Positions 1 to 7,797 of a stretch of DNA of 34,035 nucleotides are shown piece by piece. The notes beneath the pieces are model-generated. The model did not search any database, was not told the DNA's origin, and saw nothing but the letters and a program-made list of their open reading frames with translations. Within the stretch, counting starts at the first letter, position 1; each line of letters opens with the position of its first letter. A program made the translations under genes and the position numbers. The stretch is from an uncultured Desulfofustis sp. (GTDB lineage Bacteria; Desulfobacterota; Desulfobulbia; Desulfobulbales; Desulfocapsaceae), in NCBI GenBank assembly GCA_905479735.1, contig CAJQNS010000240.1, forward strand, positions 1 to 34,035, written 5' to 3'.

Positions 1-5
1 CTAAA

Positions 6-81
<76 letters not shown>

Positions 82-157
82 ACCGGATAGAGGTGCACTA
101 TTTACAAAACATCGCTGCTGGTGTCAACGATTTTCGAGGCGGACTGAAGCCTGCGGC

Positions 158-886
158 TCACTTGTCATCGTCGTGGATGGACAGGCCTCCGAGGTCGAGG
201 TCGAAATCGAGGTCTTCATCCATATCGAGGCTGAGCTTCTGCTCCTTCGGCTTTTTGGTTTCCGGAATCGCCGTGGCGGCTGCGGCCGCTTCTTCACCGA
301 ATTCGTCGCCCAGGTCGCCAAAATCGAAATCAACATCGTCATCGGCCACCGGCTTCTCTTCGACTGGGGCCTTTGGGGGCGGCGACAGGTCGGAGAGATC
401 GGCCAGCTCGTCCGGAACTTCGAGGCTCATGGTCACTTCTGGCTCTTCTTCGGCAAACGCTCCCTCAACTTCGGCCTCATCGAGTGTGCCAAAATCTAGT
501 TTTACCTCGTCCTCCCCCGAATCCTCTTCGGAAAATGCCTCTATCTCGCTGAGATCATCGTTGAGCTGGTCCAGGGCCGATTGTTCGAGGTCCGAATCTT
601 CCATCTCGAGCTGTACCTCGGCAGTGGTTTCCTCTTCCTCCTCGAGCAGGATATCCAGATCCGGATCGCTGATTTCAATCTCTTCCTCGGCGAGTTCTAG
701 CTCCTCTGATTCGGCCGCCACCTCTTCCACGTCTTCTTCATCGGGAACGAGTTTCAGGAACACCGGGGTGGTCACTTTAAGAACACTGCCCTGGAAGAGA
801 CTTGAAGCATCAGCAATATTCTTTCTGCATTTCAAACACTTCTCAACATTATCAAATGAGATGTAGCCACATTTTGGACAACGCAT
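158..886 (-). CDS. acidic zinc-ribbon protein of unknown function
   Basis: The 242-residue product starts with a zinc ribbon: Cys3 and Cys6 (CPKC) and Cys17 and Cys20 (CLKC). This is joined to a long, low-complexity tail dominated by Glu and Asp, with repeated D-F-D-x-D type patches near the C-terminus. There is no signal peptide or membrane segment, so it should be cytoplasmic. N-terminal zinc ribbons with disordered acidic tails are common in Desulfobacterota, but I know of no assigned function. The start is supported by a GAGG sequence about 9 nt upstream. It may bind nucleic-acid machinery or basic proteins, which is inference only. The antisense frame is also long and open because of biased Glu/Asp codons; it is not a gene. 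Confidence 0.8.
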   Translation of the reverse strand: MRCPKCGYISFDNVEKCLKCRKNIADASSLFQGSVLKVTTPVFLKLVPDEEDVEEVAAESEELELAEEEIEISDPDLDILLEEEEETTAEVQLEMEDSDLEQSALDQLNDDLSEIEAFSEEDSGEDEVKLDFGTLDEAEVEGAFAEEEPEVTMSLEVPDELADLSDLSPPPKAPVEEKPVADDDVDFDFGDLGDEFGEEAAAAATAIPETKKPKEQKLSLDMDEDLDFDLDLGGLSIHDDDK

Positions 887-1174
887 CGATAAACCCTCAA
901 CTCTGATGAAAAAGATTGGATATGGCCGTGAATGGACCTACCCCCTGACCGTCATTTGTGCCCAGTATCCCACATTTTTTCACAAAAAATCAAGCAATAA
1001 TCAACGTTTCGCGGTTTTAACCGTGAGTTCACAAGTCGAGACAGCCCGCCAGGCAGGAAGACTTGCCTTAGGCAATAGAGCAATATGTCCAGCGCAAAAG
1101 CGTCGCAGGATGGTTGGTGGACTCGATCTGCCCGTGGGTTGGAAGAGCTCGGTTTACTGAGTTTTTCCATAAAA

Positions 1175-2008
1175 TCAGGACCAGTCCATACCGATATCGC
1201 AGGTGGGGGCGGAATGTGTCAGGGCCCCAATCGAAATTATGTCCACCCCGCTTTCGGCCACCGCAGTGAGGTTTTCCAAAACGATGCCGCCGGAGGCCTC
1301 GACCAGTGCTCTGCCGTCGATGATCTGCACCGCTTCACGCATTGTGGCCGGACTCATGTTATCGAGCATGATGATGTCGACCCCGCACTCCAGACATTCC
1401 CGCACCTGGTCGAGGGTGTCGGCTTCGACTTCAATTCTGATGGTATGCGGGACCCTGAGCCTTACCCGCTCAACCGCCGCCGAGATGGAGCCGCAGGCGG
1501 CGATGTGATTATCCTTGATAAGTATGCCGTCGGTGAGGTTAAAGCGATGGTTTGAGCCGCCGCCGACCACGACACCGTATTTTTCCAGCATCCTGAGCCC
1601 CGGTGTCGTTTTACGGGTATCGCAGATACGTACTGGATAGTCCCGAACCTTCTCCACGAAACTGGCCGTGAAGGTGGCAATGCCCGAAATTCTCTGGAGC
1701 AGATTCAGAGCGGTCCGCTCGGCTTTGAGCAGATCGATGACCGGCCCCTGCACCGAAAAAACCAGGTCGCCGGGCTGCACCTCGGTACCATCGTCCAGCG
1801 GATTGATTATCTCGATGGCGGGATTCTGGGTGGTGAAAACACGGCCGCCGATGATTTCGGCACCGGCTGCGATAAACGACTCCCGGGCAACGATATCGGC
1901 CCTGCCTGACTGGTCGGCAGAGAAGATCGCTTCGCTGGTCAGGTCGCCCCGGCCTATATCTTCCCTGAGAAATGAACGGTACAGTCTGTCGAGCAGATTC
2001 TTGTCCAT
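1175..2008 (-). CDS. nadC: nicotinate-nucleotide pyrophosphorylase (carboxylating)
   Basis: This is quinolinate phosphoribosyltransferase, which makes nicotinate mononucleotide from quinolinate and PRPP in de novo NAD synthesis in the cytoplasm. The 277 residues match the family's usual length. Typical motifs are present: LREDIGRGDLTS near the N-terminus, ERTALNLLQRISGIAT, the CDTRKTTPGLR PRPP-binding segment, GGGSNHRFNLTDGILIKDNH, EVE, MLDNM and EASGGI. It begins 28 nt after valS ends on the same strand, so the two are probably co-transcribed. nadA and nadB are not in this window. The 288 nt between this gene and the zinc-ribbon gene contain no convincing gene or RNA. Confidence 0.96.
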   Translation of the reverse strand: MDKNLLDRLYRSFLREDIGRGDLTSEAIFSADQSGRADIVARESFIAAGAEIIGGRVFTTQNPAIEIINPLDDGTEVQPGDLVFSVQGPVIDLLKAERTALNLLQRISGIATFTASFVEKVRDYPVRICDTRKTTPGLRMLEKYGVVVGGGSNHRFNLTDGILIKDNHIAACGSISAAVERVRLRVPHTIRIEVEADTLDQVRECLECGVDIIMLDNMSPATMREAVQIIDGRALVEASGGIVLENLTAVAESGVDIISIGALTHSAPTCDIGMDWS

Positions 2009-2036
2009 GCCTGCTGGCTCCGCAAAGGGGCTCTTC

Positions 2037-4703
2037 TCAGCCCCGGATCTTGTGCAAACGCTGCTCGGCTTCGGCTAATCGATTGAGCCGCGCCTCCAGC
2101 TCTTCCTGTTTGGCCTTTTCCTTGGCTACCACTTGGTCGGGGGCATTGGCAAGAAATTTGTCGTTGCCAAGTTTGCCGTTGACCTGGTTGAGGCTCTTCT
2201 CGACCTTGGCCCTGTCCCTGCCCAGCTTGGCCAGTTCGCTGTCCACGTCGACCAGCCCTGTAAGCGGAACAAATATCTCGATATCGTTGTAGATATAGGT
2301 TGCAGCATCGTCTGGTTTGTCCTGGCTGTCGGCGATGGTCAGGCCGTTGAGCCTGGTCAGGTCGCGGATCGCCGGGGAGAAGGAATCGATCAGTTCAGCC
2401 GCAGCACCGTCGACATTGGTCACGTAGGCATCGATCTTTTTGGAAGGATGCACGTCCGCCTCGGCCCTGATATTTCTGATGCCGGTGATGATGCCCATGA
2501 GCAACTCCATCTGCTGCTCGGCAGAGTCGTTCAACCAGCCGGGCTGGCGCTCCGGATAGGGCTCGAGCATCAGGACCTTTCTGGCGCCCGGCAGCACACT
2601 CCAGATCTCCTCGGTGACAAACGGAATAACCGGGTGGATGAGCTTGAGGATCGTTTCCAGGATGACGAGCAGCACGCCCCGGGCCTGCTCCTTGACCACT
2701 TCATCGTCGCTGTAGAGATCGGCTTTGATCCACTCCAGATACCAGTCACAGAACTCATGCCAGATGAACTGGTAGTTGGCCGAGGCCACGGTATTGAAAT
2801 GATACTCGTCCAGCCCCTGGCGAACCTCATCGATGGTTTTGGCCATGCGGCTCAGAATCCACTGGTGAACCAGCGGCAGCTCGGCCGGCTTGTCCACCGC
2901 CTTTCTGACTTCAGCGCTGCAGTCGCCGACGTGCATCTGGGCGAATCGGGCGGCGTTCCAGATCTTGTTGATGAAAAAGCGATAGCCCTCGATCCGGTCC
3001 TCGTCGAGCTTGATCTCCCGACCCTGGGCGGCAAAGGCGGTGAGGGTGAAGCGAACCGCGTCGGTGCCGTAGTTGCCCATGATCTCGAGCGGATCGATGA
3101 CGTTGCCGGTCGATTTTGACATTTTCTTGCCGTGCTTGTCCCGCACCAGGGCATGCAGATAGACATCATGGAACGGTACTTCGTCCATAAAGTGAATGCC
3201 CATCATCATCATCCGGGCGACCCAGAAAAAGAGAATATCGAAACTGGTGATCAGGATCGAGGTCGGATAAAAGGTCTGCAGCTCCCTGGTATTCTCAGGC
3301 CAGCCCATGGTCGAAAATGGCCACAGGGCCGAGGAAAACCAGGTGTCGAGCACGTCCGTTTCCTGGATCAGTTCGGTCGAGGTGCAGGCCGGACAGAACT
3401 CGGGATCGGTGGTCTCGACTATCAGTTCGCCGCAGGTGATGCAGGTCCAGGCGGGTATCCGGTGGCCCCACCAGATCTGCCGCGAGATGCACCAGTCGCG
3501 GATGTTGTCCATCCAGCTGTAGAAGGTGTTGTACCAGGTCTTCGGATAGATCTTGATGCGTTCGCTGCGGACCGCCTCGACCGAGGCGTCGGCCAGCGGC
3601 TTTACCTTGACGAACCACTGCAATGAAGTGGTCGGCTCGACCACCGTTTTGCAGCGGTAGCACTGGCCGAGGGCAATGTCGTAGTCCTCGATTCTGTCGA
3701 GGAAACCCTGGGCTTCAAGATCTTCGACTATCCGTGTGCGGCACTCGTAGCGATCCAGTCCCTGGTAAACGCCGGCCTTCTCGTTCATGACCCCGTGATC
3801 GTCCATTACCTTGCACATCTCGAGGTTGTGACGCCGGCCGATCTCGTAGTCGTCGCGGTCGTGCGACGGGGTCACCTTCAGGGCCCCGGTGCCGAAATCC
3901 TTCTGCACGTGGGGATCGAAGACCACAGGAATGGTCCTGCCGGTGAGCGGCAGCTCGATGCCCACTCCCTTGAGGTGGGCGTAGCGTTCGTCATCGGGAT
4001 GCACGGCCACGCCGGTATCGCCCAGCATCGTCTCCGGACGGGTGGTGGCCACCACCACGTGTCCAGAACCGTCGGCAAAGGGGTAGCGCAGGTGGTAAAG
4101 TTTGCCCCGGATGTCCTCGTGTTCCACTTCATCATCGGCCAGGGCCGTCAGACAGCGGGGACACCAGTTGACGATATAGTCACCCTTGTAGATCAGTCCC
4201 TCTTTGTAGAGCCTGACGAAGACCTCGCGCACCGCCTTGGACAGCCCTTCGTCCATGGTGAACCGTTCCCGGCTCCAGTCGCAGGAGCAGCCCAGTTTCC
4301 TGAGCTGGTTGATGATCGTGCCGCCCTTGTCGGTGCGCCACTCCCAGACCCGTTCGATGAATTTATCCCGGCCCAGGTCATGGCGGCTCTGGCCCTCCTG
4401 GGCCAACTGGCGTTCCACCACATTCTGGGTGGCAATGCCGGCATGGTCGGTGCCGGGTACCCAGAGAGTGTTGTCACCGCACATGCGGTGATAACGGGTC
4501 AGGATGTCCTGCAGGGTATTGTTGAGGGCATGGCCGACATGCAGCACACCGGTGACGTTGGGCGGTGGAATGACGATGGAAAAAGCGGGCTTGCCGTCGT
4601 TCATCGTGGCTTCGAAACAGTGCTGCTCCTCCCAGGTCTTCAGCCACTTGTCTTCGACGTCGCTGAAGTCATAACTCTTGTTCAATTCTTTTTTATCACT
4701 CAT
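2037..4703 (-). CDS. valS: valyl-tRNA synthetase
   Basis: This class I aminoacyl-tRNA synthetase charges tRNA-Val and edits mischarged Thr. The 888 residues fit the bacterial family. The N-terminal PPPNVTGVLHVGHAL segment holds the HIGH-type signature (HVGH). An editing domain with TTRPETMLGDT follows, then the KMSKS loop (KKMSKSTGN) and the anticodon-binding domain. The C-terminal about 70 residues form the ValS coiled-coil arm (LTGLVDVDSELAKLGRDRAK onward). Cys pairs near residues 412-437 (CITCGE, CPAC) suggest an inserted zinc knuckle, as seen in many ValS. No clear Shine-Dalgarno sequence precedes the ATG at 4703. It is upstream of nadC, 28 nt apart. Confidence 0.98.
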   Translation of the reverse strand: MSDKKELNKSYDFSDVEDKWLKTWEEQHCFEATMNDGKPAFSIVIPPPNVTGVLHVGHALNNTLQDILTRYHRMCGDNTLWVPGTDHAGIATQNVVERQLAQEGQSRHDLGRDKFIERVWEWRTDKGGTIINQLRKLGCSCDWSRERFTMDEGLSKAVREVFVRLYKEGLIYKGDYIVNWCPRCLTALADDEVEHEDIRGKLYHLRYPFADGSGHVVVATTRPETMLGDTGVAVHPDDERYAHLKGVGIELPLTGRTIPVVFDPHVQKDFGTGALKVTPSHDRDDYEIGRRHNLEMCKVMDDHGVMNEKAGVYQGLDRYECRTRIVEDLEAQGFLDRIEDYDIALGQCYRCKTVVEPTTSLQWFVKVKPLADASVEAVRSERIKIYPKTWYNTFYSWMDNIRDWCISRQIWWGHRIPAWTCITCGELIVETTDPEFCPACTSTELIQETDVLDTWFSSALWPFSTMGWPENTRELQTFYPTSILITSFDILFFWVARMMMMGIHFMDEVPFHDVYLHALVRDKHGKKMSKSTGNVIDPLEIMGNYGTDAVRFTLTAFAAQGREIKLDEDRIEGYRFFINKIWNAARFAQMHVGDCSAEVRKAVDKPAELPLVHQWILSRMAKTIDEVRQGLDEYHFNTVASANYQFIWHEFCDWYLEWIKADLYSDDEVVKEQARGVLLVILETILKLIHPVIPFVTEEIWSVLPGARKVLMLEPYPERQPGWLNDSAEQQMELLMGIITGIRNIRAEADVHPSKKIDAYVTNVDGAAAELIDSFSPAIRDLTRLNGLTIADSQDKPDDAATYIYNDIEIFVPLTGLVDVDSELAKLGRDRAKVEKSLNQVNGKLGNDKFLANAPDQVVAKEKAKQEELEARLNRLAEAEQRLHKIRG

Positions 4704-4872
4704 CTGGTGCGTGCTTTGCTATATAGTTATTGTTACAGGCTTAATTATCGTTAACACGGCCCTGAATCGCGGGCGAAAGCGCAAATTACCTGCCGCCCCC
4801 CTGAAAAGCAACCGTTTTTATCCACACCGGAGATCGAGAATTAATGGAACACAAAACCTGATTTGAGCTATA

Positions 4873-4899
4873 GAATTAGGTATTGTGTCCCCCTAATTC
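4873..4899. repeat. dispersed GGGGACACAATAC repeat, single copy
   Basis: A lone arm of the window-wide repeat (TTAGGTATTGTGTCCCC at 4876-4892) is flanked by an 8-bp inverted repeat, GAATTAGG and CCTAATTC, so it can fold as a hairpin. It lies between the end of the dGTPase-like gene and the start of valS, both on the minus strand. It could act as a transcript-end hairpin for the upstream gene. Confidence 0.7.
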
Positions 4900-4931
4900 G
4901 AGATCCGCCAGGGCCTACTCCAGGCGTTGGT

Positions 4932-6026
4932 TTATCTCACGCTCCAGGGACTCGGCATGAACAGGTGCTCATAGACGCTGATGGCATAGTTGTCGGTCAT
5001 CCCGGCAATGTAGTCGCAGACCCGCCGGTGGGCGGTCTTTTCATTGGGCCAGCCTTTGTCGCCCTCGGCGATTATCCAGTCTTCACCAGCTCTTCTGACC
5101 AGTCCGTGCTCGAGAAAATAGCCATAGAGTTCGGTGATGATTCGCTGCGCCTTCTCGAATTCCCGGTGCACCAGGAGATTACGATAAACATTGTCGTAGA
5201 GAAAGCCCCTCAGCTCGGTGATCGCCGCCAGCATAGACCCGCTGATGTGCAGATTGCCGTCGTCGGCCGTCAGGGTTTCGACGATGATGTCGCGCACCAT
5301 ACTGCCTATTCTCTGCGAGTGGCCGCTGCCGACCACCTCGGCGATGGCCGGGGGTACATCTTCTGGGATCAGCAGTTCGGCCCGCATGGCGTCATCGAGG
5401 TCGTGGTTGATGTAGGCGACGATATCGGCCAGCCTGACCACCTGCCCCTCCAGGGTGGCGGCCAGCCCCTTACCCGAGCTGGGGATTATTTCATCGCGGC
5501 CTTTGGAGTGGCGGGCAATGCCGTTTCTGACCTCCCAGGACAGGTTCAGGCCGCTCCCCTTTTTCTCGAGGAAATCGACCACCCGCAGGCTGTGGATGTA
5601 GTGCTTGAAGCCGCCCGGGTGCAGTTTGTTGAGGGTCGCCTCGCCGGCATGGCCAAACGGGGTATGCCCCAGGTCGTGGCCCAGGGCGATCGCCTCGGTG
5701 AGCGGTTCGTTGAGGCAGAGTGCGGCGGAGATGGTGCGGGCAATCTGTGAGACCTCGAGCACATGAGTGAGCCTGGTCCGGTAATGATCGCCGGCCGGGG
5801 CCAGGAAAACCTGGGTTTTGTGCTTGAGCCGCCGAAATGTTTTGGAATGGATGATGCGGTCGCGGTCCCGCTGATAGGGCAGCCGAATGTCGCACATGTC
5901 CTCCTGCTCCGGGATTCTGCGTCCCCGGGAGGTGGCGCTGCGGGCGGCAAAGGGTGAGAGGACCTGCGCTTCCCGCTCCTCGAGCTGCTTTTTAATCGAC
6001 CTGCCTATGACCGGAACAAATGCCAT
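4932..6026 (-). CDS. deoxyguanosinetriphosphate triphosphohydrolase-like protein
   Basis: This is an HD-domain dNTP triphosphohydrolase that would split dNTPs into deoxynucleoside and tripolyphosphate, adjusting cytoplasmic dNTP pools. The protein shows the family N-terminus (RDRDRIIHSKTFRRLKHKTQVF) and the metal-binding residues: His in TRLTHVLEVSQIA and the HD pair in ALGHDLGHTPFGHAGE. A later DIVAYINHDLDDA segment supplies the third His/Asp. I place the start at 6026 (MAFVPVIGR), where GAGG lies about 9 nt upstream, giving 364 residues. The frame is open to 6224, but that extension has no family similarity and no ribosome site. The paralogue type is Dgt-like rather than the E. coli Dgt itself. 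Confidence 0.92.
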   Translation of the reverse strand: MAFVPVIGRSIKKQLEEREAQVLSPFAARSATSRGRRIPEQEDMCDIRLPYQRDRDRIIHSKTFRRLKHKTQVFLAPAGDHYRTRLTHVLEVSQIARTISAALCLNEPLTEAIALGHDLGHTPFGHAGEATLNKLHPGGFKHYIHSLRVVDFLEKKGSGLNLSWEVRNGIARHSKGRDEIIPSSGKGLAATLEGQVVRLADIVAYINHDLDDAMRAELLIPEDVPPAIAEVVGSGHSQRIGSMVRDIIVETLTADDGNLHISGSMLAAITELRGFLYDNVYRNLLVHREFEKAQRIITELYGYFLEHGLVRRAGEDWIIAEGDKGWPNEKTAHRRVCDYIAGMTDNYAISVYEHLFMPSPWSVR

Positions 6027-6202
6027 CGTTTTTCGCCTCAATGCCCTCAGGGTAGCATCGTTAGTTTCCATCCGGAAGCCAACCACATAGTTGGCTTTAC
6101 CACACTGGTTTTTTTGTGCAAGATTTGAAACATCGGGGTAAAGTTGGGGAATAGCGTTTTCAGAGCCGCCTGATCCCTCAACCCCGACCCGACCTGAATC
6201 AG

Positions 6203-6439
6203 ATGAGCACACGACAACGATCATCGCTGCTGGCTTCGGTTTTCAAAGCCCCGTTCTATGCCGGCTTTCTCTTCCTGCTCTATCTCCTGGGCCAAAGCTG
6301 CTTTGCCCGGATTAACGGGTTTGCCCTGTCCCTGGGGTTTTCGGCCGGCTTCATCAAGGTGTCGGGCTATCTGCTCTACGCATTGTTCTTCTTCGTCTGC
6401 GCAATCGTCCTGCTAAAGCTTTTTTTCCGCGATGACTAA
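6203..6439 (+). CDS. small membrane protein upstream of MFS transporter
   Basis: This 78-residue hydrophobic protein has two predicted membrane spans (about residues 16-35 and 50-74) and a short charged tail ending FFRDD. Its last 8 nt overlap the start of the following transporter gene, so translation is probably coupled. No clear Shine-Dalgarno sequence precedes the ATG. I do not recognise a named family. Position suggests an accessory or assembly partner of the transporter, which is inference. Confidence 0.65.
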   Translation: MSTRQRSSLLASVFKAPFYAGFLFLLYLLGQSCFARINGFALSLGFSAGFIKVSGYLLYALFFFVCAIVLLKLFFRDD

Positions 6440-7691
6440 GCCCGCCCCCCTGTCCAGGGAAGAAAAAAGCTGGGTTCTCTACGACGCCGCCAATTCGGCC
6501 TTTGTCCTGGTCATGATCACGGCCATCATGCCGATCTATTTCAAGGATGTGGCCGCCCGCGGAGTCGCCGATGCGGTGGCCACCTCAAACTGGGCCTTCG
6601 CCAATTCCACCGCTTCGCTAATTCTGGCCCTGCTGGCTCCGGTGCTTGGCACCATGGCCGATTACCAGGGCAGGAAGAAACCGTTCTTCCTCTTTTTCCT
6701 GGCCACCGGCCTGATCTTTACGGTGGCCCTCACCGTTCCGGTCGAAGGGCAGTGGCTGCTCTGCCTGCTCTTGTTCATCGGTGCCCGGGTCGGCTGGGCC
6801 GGGGCCAATCTATTCTATGACGCCTTTCTGGTCGACGTCGCCACTGCCGATCGAATGGACAACGTCTCGGCCAAGGGGTTCGGCATCGGCTATATCGGCA
6901 GCATCATTCCCTTCGTGGTGGTGATTGGTCTTATCGTCAGCGGTGGCCTCGGGGACGGCCTGCCCGCCGGGCGCACCAGGATGAGCTTCCTGGTCGTCGC
7001 CCTCTGGTGGTTCTTCCTGTCTCTGCCGGCCATTAAAAATCTGCAGCAGCGCCACTTCGTGCCCGCCTCGCCGAATCCCTTGCTCGACGGCTTCTCCCGA
7101 CTGTGGGCAACCTTCAAGAACATCAGGCAACACCGCAGGGTCTTTCTCTTTCTGGCCGCCTATTTTTTCTACATCGACGGGGTCGGCACCATTATCACCA
7201 TGTCCACCGCCTACGGCCGCGACCTGGGATTCGGCATCACCATGCTGATCACCGTGCTGCTGGTCATCCAGATCGTTGCCTTCCCCTGCACGCTCATCTA
7301 TGGGCGGTTGGCCGCCAGGTTCAACACCAGATCGCTTCTGTTGTTCGGCATTTTCGTTTACTGTCTGATCACCTTTCTGGCCTTTCTGCTGCCCTTTCTC
7401 GAGGGTGAGGTGGTCAGGCATATGCTCTTCTGGCTTATCGCCCTGCTGGTGGCCTCCTCCATGGGCGGCATTCAGGCCCTGAGCAGAAGCTATTTCTCCA
7501 AGTTGATTCCACCCGAAAACAGTGCCGAATTCTTCGGCTTCTATAACGTTTCCGGGAAATTTGCCGCCATCGCCGGACCGCTGCTGCTGGGCATTGTCGG
7601 GCGGATCACCGGCGACACCCGGTGGGGCGTGCTGTCAATTCTGGTCCTGTTCATGATCGGCGCCTGGCTGCTTACCCGGGTTAAAGACTAG
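6432..7691 (+). CDS. MFS transporter, UMF1/Atg22-like family
   Basis: The 419-residue protein has about 12 hydrophobic spans, as expected for the major facilitator superfamily. The N-terminal EEKSWVLYDAANSAFV segment is the hallmark of the UMF1 family related to yeast Atg22, the vacuolar amino-acid effluxer. A GTMADYQGRKKP loop between helices 2 and 3 matches the MFS motif A region. The substrate is unknown; Atg22 kinship suggests amino-acid or small-metabolite efflux across the inner membrane. It overlaps the small membrane gene before it, and a strong inverted repeat starts 10 nt after its stop, which may end the transcript. Confidence 0.9.
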   Translation: MTKPAPLSREEKSWVLYDAANSAFVLVMITAIMPIYFKDVAARGVADAVATSNWAFANSTASLILALLAPVLGTMADYQGRKKPFFLFFLATGLIFTVALTVPVEGQWLLCLLLFIGARVGWAGANLFYDAFLVDVATADRMDNVSAKGFGIGYIGSIIPFVVVIGLIVSGGLGDGLPAGRTRMSFLVVALWWFFLSLPAIKNLQQRHFVPASPNPLLDGFSRLWATFKNIRQHRRVFLFLAAYFFYIDGVGTIITMSTAYGRDLGFGITMLITVLLVIQIVAFPCTLIYGRLAARFNTRSLLLFGIFVYCLITFLAFLLPFLEGEVVRHMLFWLIALLVASSMGGIQALSRSYFSKLIPPENSAEFFGFYNVSGKFAAIAGPLLLGIVGRITGDTRWGVLSILVLFMIGAWLLTRVKD

Positions 7692-7700
7692 GGAAGACGA

Positions 7701-7784
7701 GGGGGACACAATACCTAGGGACGAAGGGGGACACAATACTTAAGGTGTCCCCTAGAACAGGGACACCTTAAGTATTGTGTCCCC
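7701..7784. repeat. dispersed inverted repeat (REPIN-like)
   Basis: One partial copy (7701-7720) is followed by a near-perfect inverted pair of about 25 nt at 7727-7752 and 7760-7784, separated by 7 nt. Each arm carries GGGGACACAATAC or its complement plus a CTTAAGGTGTCCC extension. The element fills the gap between two convergent genes (stops at 7691 and 7798), where it could serve as a bidirectional terminator. Confidence 0.9.
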
Positions 7785-7797
7785 GATGACTGTCCCC

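Noticed and set aside
93-866. Ser-rich 257-codon plus-strand frame
   Set aside because: It is the antisense of Glu/Asp codons in the acidic zinc-ribbon gene, which has a real zinc ribbon and a ribosome site.
906-1160. 84-codon plus-strand frame between the zinc-ribbon gene and nadC
   Set aside because: No ribosome site, no recognisable motif, and composition like random intergenic sequence.
2133-4754. Long plus-strand open frames opposite valS (for example 2133-3119 and 3795-4754)
   Set aside because: valS is complete on the minus strand; these frames show no family motifs or ribosome sites.
6027-6224. 66-codon N-terminal extension of the dGTPase-like protein
   Set aside because: No similarity to the family's N-terminus and no ribosome site; the ATG at 6026 has both.
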